From: Branchipolynoe longqiensis
Taxonomy: Eukaryota > Annelida > Polychaeta > Phyllodocida > Polynoidae
NCBI GenBank assembly: GCA_030323885.1
Contig: CM059196.1
Coordinates: 41,633,798 to 41,697,797, forward strand
Direction of reading: 5' to 3'
DNA: 64,000 bases
The position numbers were made by a program, and so were the translations under genes. Positions 11,036 to 20,959 of this stretch are shown piece by piece (position 1 is the first letter of the stretch; each line of letters begins with the position of its first letter). The notes under the pieces are model-generated. The model worked only from the letters and a program-made list of their open reading frames with translations, had not been told where the DNA came from and did not search any database.

Positions 11036-11300
11036 ATGAGCCTGTCTCAAAAGGTGATAACTCTTTTTTTGTTGTCCATTGTAACGATTGACATAAAACA
11101 GCACAGAAATGGTTACACTGAAAACACAAGGAAATTTGCTTCAAATCAATATGTATTCTATTGGGATTATGAAACACCATATAAAAAACAAATCAGTTTA
11201 TCCTGAGCAAATGCATAAGCAGATAGTATGTTGCTCATTACAATCGACAAAGTTGTGTCCCATATTGCTTAACACATTTTGAGAAAGTCTCATATGTGTA
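11036..11300. mobile_element. TIR element next to a (TA) tract
   Basis: Left ATATGAGCCTGTCTCAAAAG matches the inverse of the right end (CATTTTGAGAAAGTCTCATAT) imperfectly, and inner blocks TCCATTGTAACGATTG and CAATCGACAAAG also pair inverted. It follows directly on an ATATAC-rich tract (10,975-11,035). It lies in intron 1 and has no coding capacity. Confidence 0.6.
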
Positions 11301-11665
11301 TTCTTAGCACTGTGTAATCATGTCGTTTGTTCACCACATCCGAGCAAAATGTCAACGTAATTTAATTAAAAAACAAATATGCGGAGCAAGGACTCGATTC
11401 AGTTTGATCACCGGCAAATTCACGGTTCATGACGTCAAATAATATGGATCGGGAAGTACAGGACAGTAATCCCACCACCGGATGTGGAAACATGCCAAGT
11501 TGAAACAATGCAGCACTACAAAGCCAACTGTCATAACTGTGAATCCCATACTGATTTATCCTCAAACGTGGATGATATGTAGAATTACAAAGATCACTCA
11601 ACTTGCTCGATAACACAAATGTTTGTCTCTGTTCAGTTCATGATTCATTAGCAACCTGCGGCTAT

Positions 11666-11995
11666 GACCCAGTCGTGCTGGCCTAATCGCTAGAGTGCGG
11701 GCCTCGCGTACGGAAGGTCGGGAGTTCGGTCCCCTGTCGAGTTGACTCAATGACTTTAAAATTGATACTTGTCGCTTCCTATTCTGGTGCTCGACATTAA
11801 TAGGATAAGGCAAAGCCTGGATAGCTCATTGTCAGCATAATGTGACTGAGTGGGATAGCAGGTCATTATGACGGCAGCATGATTTTCCAGTGGGGAAGCA
11901 CGATAAAGTTGCCATGAGTGTGCACTGTGACATGTCGGTATCCATACTGATATGAGCTTAGATATTGCTAGGACATAAAACAACAAACAAACAAT
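11666..11995 (+). mobile_element. tRNA-head SINE, full length, plus orientation
   Basis: The best-oriented copy for reading the element. The tRNA-like head has an A-box-like TGGCCTAATCGCTAGAGTG and a B-box-like GGGAGTTCGGTCCCC, then GACTTTAAAATTGATACTTG, a middle domain (ATAATGTGACTGAGTGGGAT), AGTGTGCACTGTGACA, and the tail TTAGATATTGCTAGGACATA AAACAAC(AAAC)n. Pol III-type internal promoter elements are expected for such heads. In intron 1. Confidence 0.85.
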
Positions 11996-12140
11996 CAAGG
12001 ACATGACGTGACTTGGAAGTAATATAAGGCGACATATGTATCTATGAATCCATCTATTAATAGCCAAATCCACGTATTAATGAGTAGCGAAACCATCAGG
12101 AAGTCATCAGCATAACACCACTATATATCTGTGTACACCT

Positions 12141-12876
12141 GGGCCCGTATGCACCAATCGGTGTTAGGGCCTTAACCGCGGCTAAGGTATCCCCACAGGA
12201 CTAAATGTGAAAATTTGTTATGCACCAATCGGAGTTAGCGCTAACCGCGTGATTTAACCGCGGCTAAGCTAAACCACCTTCTGAGTTGGGTTTAGGGCCT
12301 ATCCGGTGCAGTTAGTGTGCATGTGTGGGTCTCAATCTATTGAATGCAATCATATTTGACAGAATTAAATATGCAATAAGTGAAATTTGATTAAATTAAC
12401 CCTAAAATCGAAGCGAGATTAACGCTGCTGCCGCAAAGGCGGCGATATTAATATTTTCGAATCGACGAATGTAAAGTAAACAAACCGCCGCCGCTTCAAC
12501 GTCGATATCCATACTGTCCAACGTCAACTAAAAATGGCCACCGCCGCCGAATCGGCGGCAATATATTACACCCAAATCTATTCAATGCTGTCATATTTAA
12601 CAGAATTACATACGCAATAAGTGAAATCTTATCAATTTAACCCTAAATTCGAACCGATATTAACGCCGCCTCCGCATTAGCGGAGTTATTCATATTGTCA
12701 ACTCGAGGGAATTCCCAAATCTATAAATAAACTCACGGTTAGCTATCCCCAGCAGCTAAAATATTCGTGCATACCGATTCACACATTTCTCAAACCCCCC
12801 GCTACCCTGAGGTAGCTAACCGCGGCTAGCGCCTTAACTCCGGCTAAGCCTAACACCGATTCATGCATACGGCCCC
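12141..12876. mobile_element. GTATGCAT-TIR element, 736-bp form
   Basis: Ends are GGGCCCGTATGCACCAATCG and the inverse CGATTCATGCATACGGCCCC, followed inward by GTGTTAGGGC and GCCTAACAC. The interior has repeated CCGCGGCTAAG motifs and the family block TATTCAATGCTGTCATATTT, with GCCGCC runs near AATCGAAGCGAGATTAACG. No transposase frame. In intron 1. Confidence 0.85.
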
Positions 12877-12943
12877 TGCCTTCTGCGCTGTGCCGACTGT
12901 TTGTACTTGTAATGGGTGCTGAGTATGGTTTAATTAATTGCAG

Positions 12944-13040
12944 TACCCGACCATGAAGTCATTAGGACAGCCTGAGTTCCAGACTATATTCGAAGCGGAT
13001 CCATATAACATCAAGTTCCACTCAGAGCGACTACGGATAA
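12944..13040 (+). CDS. Exon 2 of 4 of the 319-residue protein gene
   Basis: The acceptor TAATTAATTGCAG is followed by 32 codons (YPTMKSLGQPEF…HSERLRI) plus one base, and the donor is GTAAGC. It enters in phase 0, which matches the exon 1 end, and leaves in phase 1, which matches exon 3. Confidence 0.85.
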
Positions 13041-13109
13041 GTAAGCAACCTCTCTATGCTGTACATAGTGACTATAGTTATCTACTTCTTGAACGTAAAT
13101 GTGTCAGAT

Positions 13110-13330
13110 AGCATGGAGTAATGGGTAGAGCACCCACTTTCCAAGGGTGAAAGAGTGGGTGAGATCATGGGATTAACTCCAGGCCGAGTCAAACTAAAGT
13201 ATCGTCAAATTTATACTTATCGCTACATTGCCTGGTACTCGGCATTACCAGCGTATACATGCTGGTTCAGTATCAGGATAATGTGTCTGAGCGCAATATC
13301 AGGCCAGGGTGCCAGTAGCACAGCAATATA
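13110..13330 (+). mobile_element. tRNA-head SINE, diverged, in intron 2
   Basis: Diverged head (AATGGGTAGAGCACCCACTT), then GCCGAGTCAAACTAAAG, TTATACTTATCGCTACATTG, CTGGTACTCGGCATTACC and the AGGATAATGTGTCTGAG domain. The tail is missing. Confidence 0.7.
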
Positions 13331-13472
13331 GGCAGCACAATAAAGCCAACATAAGTTTGCAACTATTATAAATGTGATACCCATTTTGATTTAATCTCAA
13401 AGGTGGATGAGATGTAAAATTACAAAGATCATTCAACTTGCTCGATAATGTCAATGTTTGTCACCTGTTCAG

Positions 13473-13615
13473 TTCATGGCTTGTCACGTGGTGTGCCTCC
13501 GGAGCGCAACATTAAGGGTCAGCAGATGGCACCACCACTTCACCAGCCGCCCAAATGGGAGGCGCGCCTTCACCTGCCCACCGGGCCATGGCCGACACCG
13601 GTCGCGCAGTACTCG
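13473..13615 (+). CDS. Exon 3 of 4 of the 319-residue protein gene
   Basis: The acceptor CACCTGTTCAG is followed by two bases that complete the split codon, then 47 codons (HGLSRGVPPERNIKGQQ…PTPVAQYS) and a GTACGT donor in phase 0. Proline-rich core PPLHQPPKWEARLHLPTGPW. An in-frame upstream ATG at 13,448 belongs to intron sequence. Confidence 0.85.
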
Positions 13616-13739
13616 GTACGTCCATTGTCGTCTGCTCGAACCAAAAGTCTTCTGCTTTCCACAAGCGTAACCTTATGGTGATAACTTCCATCCCGTCGGC
13701 TTCATTCTATTGTGTGTGTGGGGGGGGGGGGGGGAGGGT

Positions 13740-14066
13740 GTAGCTCAGACTGTCCACCTGTGAAGCTGTCGGTCATCGGATCAATCGTTCTCAGTGGATC
13801 CATTTGCAGTTTCGGCTATTTTCCTTTCCAACCAGTGGTCCACAACTGGTTCATCAAAGGCTGTAGTATTTGCTGTCATGTCTGTGGGAAAATGCATATA
13901 AAGGATCCCCTTGCTGCTTATTAGAAAGAGTAGCCTATGTGGCGGCAGTGGGTTGCCTCCAAAGAAATATGTTAGAATGGCCATATGGTTGACATCCAAT
14001 AGCACATGATAAAAGTCAATGTGCTCTAGAGGTGTCACTAAATAAAACAAGCTGTCCTTCATTCCA
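13740..14066 (+). mobile_element. V-type SINE (mollusc), copy 1
   Basis: Starts with a tRNA-like GTGTAGCTCAGACTGTCCAC. Then come GGCTATTTTCCTTTCCAACC, CATCAAAGGCTGTAGTATTT, the GTGGGAAAATGCATATAAAG block, CTTGCTGCTTATTAGAAAGA and AATGTGCTCTAGAGGTGTCA, ending CTAAATAAAACAAGC. It is preceded by a (G)n run. From memory this is the V-domain SINE of bivalves and gastropods. In intron 3; the copy at 31,936 is very similar. Confidence 0.85.
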
Positions 14067-14210
14067 GTGCCATCTGCTTGAACCGAAAGGTTGTCTGCTT
14101 TCCACAAACATAAGCTTATCGCTATAATTTCCACTGTAAATCATGCTTGGTTAGGCTAAGAGTATAAATGTGTCTTGTGGATGCTTTGAAAGATATGTAT
14201 ATATAGTGAT

Positions 14211-14601
14211 ATAAAGCTAAGATTCCTTAGACCCGGTATGCGGTATGCGAATGTGGCAAAAAATCGAAACGCCTTGAAGTCAATGAGCTACATCCCTTAC
14301 ACGCGGTATGCGAATGCGAATGCGAATGCGAATGCGGCAACTCAATCGGTCCCTGTAGCGATCGGTGTGGCATGCGCCACGCGGTATGCAAATAGAAACG
14401 TCAGTTGCACTTGTCCATTAGTGCTAGACTAGGAGAGGCGACTGATCATTGCGGAAAGGTCACACCCAAGGGTGCTGAGTGGAAACATCTGGTAGTGGTG
14501 GTGGTGGGGGACGCTTGCCGCTTACCGCATAGAAGGAATCCTCCCATTCGCATACCGCATAGCGCATGCCACATACTGCATAGAAGGAATCTTAGCTTTA
14601 T
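14211..14601. mobile_element. 391-bp palindromic MITE with GCGGTATGCGAAT repeats
   Basis: Perfect 18-bp terminal inverted repeats: ATAAAGCTAAGATTCCTT at 14,211 and its inverse ending 14,601. Inside, GCGGTATGCGAATGCGAATG on the left faces CATTCGCATACCGC on the right, so the whole unit can fold. In intron 3. Confidence 0.85.
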
Positions 14602-14725
14602 CCGGGACAGAGAAGTTATAGTATTCTTCTAAGGACAACGCTGCATCCACACCAATGTTGTCCTCAAATAGCTGGTTCCTTCTCATCAGAGGGATAGGGA
14701 AATGAGACAAGGAAATATTTGTTTG

Positions 14726-14985
14726 TTGTTGGAGAGGTTTGTTTGAGTTTTACATCCTGGCAACATCTAGGATCATATCAGGATGTATACTGACTTGGGG
14801 CAATGCACACTAATGGTGACTGTATAGTGCTGCTCCACTGTCAGACCAGGCTGCTAAAACCATGACCTGATATCCCAATAAGTCACATTATCCTCACATT
14901 GAGGTAACCAGTCCTCGCCCTATCCTAATAATGCCGAACACCAGGCTAGGAGGCGACAAGTATAATTGGTTAAGTCACTCGATGG
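14726..14985 (-). mobile_element. tRNA-head SINE, inverted pair, left arm
   Basis: Reverse-oriented body from GTTTTACATCCTGGCAACAT to CCAGGCTAGGAGGCGACAAG; the head is cut off where the pair meets. Confidence 0.85.
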
Positions 14986-14994
14986 CAAGAGTTT

Positions 14995-15254
14995 GTCGAT
15001 TAGTACCTAACGTGACTTAAAAATTATACTTCTTTCCTAGCCTGGCGCTCAACATTATTAGGATAGGGCAAAGACTGGTTGGCTCAGTGTCAGGATAATG
15101 TGACTAAGTGCGATATTAGGTCATGGTGCTGGTGGCCTGGTCTTCCAGTGGGGCAGCACTATAAAGTCGCTATGAGTGCGCACTGTCACAAGTCAGGACC
15201 CGTCCTGATATGACCTTAGATGTTGCTAGGACGTAAAACAACAACAAACAAACA
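14995..15254 (+). mobile_element. tRNA-head SINE, inverted pair, right arm
   Basis: Plus-oriented body from TTATACTTCTTTCCTAGCCT to GTTGCTAGGACGTAAAACAA plus (CAAA)n tail. It pairs with the 14,726-14,985 copy to give a hairpin with arms of about 255 bp in intron 3. Confidence 0.85.
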
Positions 15255-15635
15255 GTACCTAACGTTGTGATGACATCATCTTATTTATGTCCAGTATTAT
15301 GTATGCACTTGCATGCAACACAACATTAGTCAATCATATAGTTGGATTAGAAATCCTCTTACTGGGATTGGGAACCTCGAATGCTCCCTCCCAATCCCCA
15401 GTTTAATTACCCAACAGTATAAAGTTGCCAGAACCCGCCACCAGGTGGCATGTTGGAGCGGGTGGGCTCCCGGGAGTCGTGGAAGACTGTGTAACACTAA
15501 CACAAGTAACCACAGTCGATTTGGCACACATGCCGCATGGGGATTAGAAAAGAGTGGTGTTTCAGTGAACACAACGGAAAATAGTAATAATAGGTGATAT
15601 AGGCAGATACTAGGTACACAATCCAGACGCAGTGG

Positions 15636-15950
15636 CCAAATCGATAAGAGGTTAGGTTTCCATCTGGAAGGTTGGGAGTTCTAAATATTGGCCGAGTCAA
15701 ACCAATAACTTGCAAAATTGACACTTTTCAATATCTAGCTTGGTACTTGGCATTATTACTTATTAGGATTAGGGAAGGACTGGTTAGCTCAGTATCGGCA
15801 TAATGCGAATCAGTGGGATATCAGGTCATGGTGCCATTGGCCTGATCTCCCAGTGGGACAACAATATAAAGTTGCTATGAGTGTGCACTGTCCCAAGTCG
15901 GTACGCAGTTTGATTCGAGCTTAGATGTTGCTAGGATGTAGAACCCCCCA
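15636..15950 (+). mobile_element. tRNA-head SINE, diverged, in intron 3
   Basis: Head remnant GAAGGTTGGGAGTTCTAAAT, GCCGAGTCAAACCAATAAC, middle AAGGACTGGTTAGCTCAGTA, and tail CTTAGATGTTGCTAGGATGT. Confidence 0.8.
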
Positions 15951-16009
15951 AAACAGTAACGAAAACCAACCTAAATAATATTGACATACAGACCTCGATC
16001 AAAGGGTTT

Positions 16010-16140
16010 CAACATGTAGGTAATTCTCAGTGACCTACTCCAGCATTGAGTGACCTACTTCAGTCTGAGTGACCTACTTCAGTCTCTCAGTGGCCTACAT
16101 CAGTCTTTGAGTGACTTATGTCAGTCTGAGTATCGTAATT
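16010..16140. repeat. Short minisatellite before exon 4
   Basis: About six degenerate copies of GAGTGACCTACTTCAGTCT, ending about 80 bp upstream of the exon 4 acceptor. Confidence 0.75.
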
Positions 16141-16218
16141 CAGTGTTGGCACTCACAATCTCTCTCACAATAGTAATCTATTTTTCTTTTGTTTAATTAA
16201 ATTTTATTTCTTCGACAG

Positions 16219-16356
16219 CGCTTCCGACCGTTCTGGCGTTCACCACAGACGGTGCTCTTGGATCGGATCGAGAATAGCCTCGCCTCGAAATGGGCAATGG
16301 AGAAAGGTGTCAGGTCCAACAAGCCGACACAATTTGTTCGATCAAATCACGTGTGA
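16219..16356 (+). CDS. Exon 4 of 4 of the 319-residue protein gene
   Basis: The acceptor TTTATTTCTTCGACAG is followed in phase 0 by 45 codons and TGA. It begins RFRPFWRSPQTVLLDRIE and ends in a basic tail. The four exons total 960 nt including the stop, and every junction is phase-consistent, which strongly supports a real spliced gene. Confidence 0.85.
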   Translation, partial: RFRPFWRSPQTVLLDRIENSLASKWAMEKGVRSNKPTQFVRSNHV

Positions 16357-16363
16357 CACAAGC

Positions 16364-16369
16364 AATAAA
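16364..16369 (+). terminator. Poly(A) signal AATAAA
   Basis: Canonical hexamer 8 nt after the stop codon of the four-exon gene. It implies a very short 3' UTR. Confidence 0.6.
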
Positions 16370-16821
16370 GTTGGCTCTGTAAGACTGTGTATCCATAGAC
16401 TGTTCCCTTGTTCCGTGTTCCTTTGATCCGTGTTCGCTTGTGACCTTGCGGTGTGCCACACAGGCAATGAACATGTGGTCGTTCTCCTAGGTTGGACCCA
16501 TGAACTGTATGGCCTTATTATGCATGGTACATGCGACATAATGACTGGAAACACAAGGAATGAACATGTATATATACACCATTTTGTGGTAAACCATATC
16601 TAATGGCGGAACTAACAACACTCGCAGTTACGTGACTCAAAATGGATGTCACTCTGGTCGAAGTGACCAAATTTAGTCAAAAACATCTAAATAAATATGA
16701 AATGTGTATGGTAGGCACACAAAAAAAACATGATTTTTAGAACGCATACATGGTGAAGCATCAGTGGAGTATGATGATGTGCAATGGCAGCACCGATTAA
16801 CAGAGGAATAGTGATCGATCT

Positions 16822-17658
16822 GGGCCCGTATGCATGGGCTGGTGCTAGCGCCCTAACCGTGGCTAGGGTGGCACCACACGGCTAACATTGGAAATTCCGC
16901 ATGCATGAGCCAGTGCCAGCGCTAGCCGCCGACCGTAGCCTAGGCTAAGCTACCCTGCTTTCAAGTCAAGTTTAACTGCAAGCCACGCCAGTTAGTGTGC
17001 CAGCCGCCAATATATTATAGGCAAAACTATTCAATGCTATCATATTTAACAGAATTAGATACTCAATAAGTGAAATTTGATCAAATTATCCCTAAAATCG
17101 AACCGATATTAACGCACCGCTACATCGGTGGCGATATTCATATTGTCGAATGACAACAAATCGCCGCCGCCGTCGAATATAAACAAAACAAATCGCCGCC
17201 GCCGATATTGGCAAATAGCGGTTCAGAAACAATTAAATTTGTTCAAATTAAACCAGAAATCGAACTGATAATAACGCCGCCACCGAATTTTGGTCAAATT
17301 AAACCAATATTCGAAGCGATATTAATGGCGCCGCTACATCGGCGGTAATATTCGTACTGTCGAATCTAAACAAAACAAATCGCCGCTCGCCGGGATCAGG
17401 CTCACCCATAGCAAGCGCGCTGGTCCCCGGGAGGTGGAGAAGGCAATATATTAGGCCCAAGCAAGTGCTCACCGGGAACAGGCTCAGAGGGATTTCCCAA
17501 ATCTATAAATAACTACACGGTTAGCTATCCGCACCGGTTTGGACATCCGTGCATACGGCTTGACCTAATTCACCAAGCCCCTCCTAGCCACGGATAGCTA
17601 CCCCAGAGCTAGCATGTAGGACCGGCTACGCGTAGCACCAGCCCATGCATATGGCCCC
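16822..17658. mobile_element. GTATGCAT-TIR element, 837-bp form
   Basis: Ends GGGCCCGTATGCATGGGCTG and CAGCCCATGCATATGGCCCC are inverse, extended by GTGCTAGCG and CGTAGCAC. The interior repeats the family block with AATCGAACCGATATTAACG and GCCGCCGCC several times. Confidence 0.85.
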
Positions 17659-17712
17659 AGAGCAACCCTCAGACATATCCACCATTTAGTAGGGCCTATT
17701 ATATTTAGATAT

Positions 17713-18900
17713 AGACCTATTTCAATGTTTACTAACATCGTGTATGCGCGTGCAGCTTGGCTGCAGAACGAATGCACACTGCGACTGAGTTGGCTGGTAT
17801 GCGTAGTGGAAAACATTTATTTTATTCAAAATTAATAGAAATGCAGAAGCCTGACCATATAAATTTAATATAATCTATTCGTTGAATATGGTTTCTATAT
17901 GTGTTCCAAGCGGTTTGTGTCTAGGTCATGTGGTTATAGAGATATTTCACTTTTTCTGTAAGAAGATTACTCACGGCCATTGACAATGCACTGAGTTTGC
18001 CAGTACGCACAGTGCAAAACGTTTATTTTAGTCAAAATTATTAGAAATGCAGAACCTGAACCTTATATATTTAATATAATCTATTCATTGAATATGTTTT
18101 CTATATGTGTTCCAAGCGGTTTGTGTCTAGGTCGTGTGGTTTTAGAGATATTTCACTTTTTCTGTAAGAAGATTGCTCACGGCCATTGACAATGCACTGA
18201 GTTTACCGGTACGCACAGTGCAAAACGTTTATTTTATTCAAAATTAATAGAAATACAGAACTCTAACCTTATAAATTTAATATAATCTATTCGTTGAATA
18301 TGTTTTCTATATGTGTTCCAAGCGGTTTGTGTCTAGGTAGTGTGGTTTTAGAGATATTTCACTTTTTCTGTAAGAAGATTGCTCACAGTCATTGACAATG
18401 CACTGAGTTTACCGGTATGCACAGTGCAAAACGTTTATTTTAATCAAAATTAATAGAAATACAGAACTCTAACCTTATAAATTTAATATAATCTATTCGT
18501 TGAATATGTTTTCTATATGTGTTCCAAGCGGTTTGTGTCTAGGTCGTGTGGTTTTAGAAATATTTCACTTTTTCTGTAAGAAGATTGCTCACGGCCATTG
18601 ACAATGTATTGAGTTTGCTGGTATGCGCAGTGCAAAACGTTTATTTTATTCAAAATTAATAGAAATGCAGAACCCTAACCTTATGCATTTAATATAGTCT
18701 ATTCGTTGAATATGTTGTCTATATGCATTGTGTTACAAGCGGTTTGTGTCTAGGTGGTGTGGTTTTAGAGATATTTCACTTTTTCTTTATGAAGATTGCT
18801 CATAGCTATTTAGTTTGCAGTGTGACAGTCTGTCATCCTGCAGCCAAACTGCATGCGCACTGACCTAAATACCCATGCTGACGTTATATGAAATAGGTCT
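17713..18900. mobile_element. TIR element with a 206-bp tandem core, copy 1
   Basis: The ends are inverse (AGACCTATTTCA… and …TGAAATAGGTCT), extended by GCGCRTGCAGYTTGGCTGCAG on both arms. Between them lie about five units with an exact 206-bp period (GGCCATTGACAATG-type landmark at 17,975, 18,181, 18,387 and 18,593), each containing TGTTTTCTATATGTGTTCCA and GTTTTAGAGATATTTCACTT. A second member is at 55,963-56,939. No coding capacity. Confidence 0.85.
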
Positions 18901-18940
18901 ATTATATTAGATATTAATGTTCTTAAATGTTCAAATACTT

Positions 18941-19023
18941 CCAGATGGCAGCACTTTTCGGCTGCTACCAAGTCCTCCCTTTGTTTTTATAGTCACCATT
19001 GTTCGCCACCAGATGGCAGCACC
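18941..19023 (+). promoter_or_regulatory. Two CTCF-like motifs
   Basis: CCAGATGGCAGCAC at 18,941 and CCACCAGATGGCAGCACC at 19,006, same orientation, 65 bp apart. The second resembles the CTCF core as I know it. Motif only; an unrelated short repeat is the alternative. Confidence 0.3.
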
Positions 19024-20020
19024 TGGAGAGTTCCTGTTTCACCGTAAAGAATACAAAGATTTGTGACGTGTTTGACAGGAAGGTAGAAAAGTGGTTCAGG
19101 GGTTTTAATGATTTTATTGCAAAGTCTGGTAAAAACAATGTCGATTAAAATGCTGATTTCCAAAATCAGGGACAGACAAGCACAACAAAAGTGAATGTCA
19201 GTTACACTTACAGTGGCGCTATCATGATGAATATTACAGAAGGCACTTATGTTTGTTACATTACTCCTTTTCAGGATGGAAATTTTGCAGTAAACGGATA
19301 TCCTTTGGGTTTAAAAAAGAAGAATATTGACCGAAGTGAATAATTAAATGATTGAAATTAAGTGGAAGCATTCACAATAGAACTAGAAGTCGATTTTAGT
19401 TCAAGGGAGATTTTAGTAGGCCTTAAATTCTTGTAGTTTGGAACTCTGTAGTAGTATTATCCGTTGTGAATACAATTTTTGATTCATGCAAATTTGAGTT
19501 GACACATTCTGAAAAGGGATGTTTGTAAATATCTCTTCCAGGAAATAATTGATAATATCATGAAATTAGAAATTTTGTCAGAGCAGCTGAGTGCTTAGTG
19601 ATCAATATTTCAGCTGTGACCAGAGACATCATGATTATAATAAATGGGGATATCGTACATTATTTATAAAGCCGCTACAGGCTAGTTTACTGATAAATAT
19701 CCAAAATATTCATTTTAATGAAGATGGGATAGGAGTAGAAAAACCATCCTGGAAATATGTTGGAAAAAGAAGTCAAAGGAACAATCATGCTTCTACTGAG
19801 TTTAGTTAAAAGTGATACATTACTGAGGAATGAGAGCAGAACATTGGTTACAAATATGTGATTCAAATCAGACTAGAATGCTCCTCAGAAACACACTGAT
19901 TTTGCATTTTCAATATTAAGAGGTATTATCAAATAATAGAGAGGTGTGATGCTGGTGATAGTTCAGGTAGGAATGGTCTATTTTTAAGTTACATGTGAAG
20001 CATTTGTAAAAAGCGAAGCG
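19024..20020. other. No feature seen
   Basis: AT-rich sequence with one 72-residue frame (19,591-19,809) that has no recognisable motif and no splice context. Nothing supported. Confidence 0.4.
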
Positions 20021-20065
20021 CTTGAACCTAGTTGGAAGTGCTGCCACTGGAGCAGCAGTGGATTG

Positions 20066-20401
20066 GTCGGATGGTTGGTTGTTGGAGTTTTACGTCCAGG
20101 CAAGATATAAGGTCATATCAGGACAGGGGCTGACTTGTGACTGTGCACACTCATGGCAACTTTATAGTGCTGCCCCACTGGTAAATGAGGCCGCTGGCAC
20201 CATGACCCAATATCGCACTCAGTCACATTTTCCTGAGAGTGAGCTAACTAGTCCTTGATCTATACTATTAATGCTGACCGCCAGGCTAGGAAGTGACAAG
20301 TATCAATTTTAAAGTCATTCATTTGTCTCGACCGGGAAATGAACTCCTGACCTTCTGCACACCAGCCCTGCACTCTGCTGATTAGGCCACCACGCCCGGT
20401 A
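20066..20401 (-). mobile_element. tRNA-head SINE, full length
   Basis: Runs inverted from GAGTTTTACGTCCAGGCAAG to the tRNA-like head whose inverse ends ACTCTGCTGATTAGGCCACC. All middle blocks are present. Confidence 0.85.
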
Positions 20402-20955
20402 CACCAGTTAGTTGGTTGTAGTCCTGCTCGACTATAGGTCGCAGTGACGTTTACTCTGGCGACAATCATGGTACTGGCTACCGATCAATTGGTCCAGTGG
20501 TTGAAAGACAGGTATTTTGAAGGTGCACTTCAGCAGCAATAAGTTGAGTCTGGACGTCGCAGGGGAGGAGAGGAGTGAAGAGAAAGAGCAGGTTCAGAGA
20601 TGGAGAAAGTGTAAGAGTGAAAATGGAAAAGGGGGTCCAGGCAACCAAATGCTCTCTCTTGATCAGTGGGAGCCAGAGAGATAAAAAGAGAAGTGGGTAG
20701 ATGGTAGTAAAGAGAAGGGAGGAGATTTGCAGAAAAAGAGGTGTGACGGTCTTATTCTGTGGAGATCAGTTGGTGAGAAGCTGTCATACCATAGTGGTGA
20801 TAGAACTAGGTGAAAAGTTGGCCAGACCTCCCTAGGCAAATATTTTCTAAGATCAAACATGAAGAGGCTGGCAGCTGAGGGGGAGACAGAAGAGGTGGTG
20901 AATGAGGGGAGTCCAGACAGCAAGTGGAACTTCCACAGAGTTCTTCTTTCCCTAT
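20402..20955. other. Purine-rich noncoding stretch
   Basis: The plus strand is rich in GAGAG and AGGAG. It includes GGGGGAGACAGAAGAGGTGG and may be distantly related to 54,470-54,990 (both have CTTGATC then GGGAG and a GGGAGTCC/GGGCTCC segment). On the minus strand this gives pyrimidine tracts that could act as acceptors for the gene at 20,960-22,139, but no following exon was identified. Confidence 0.35.
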
Positions 20956-20959
20956 TTAC

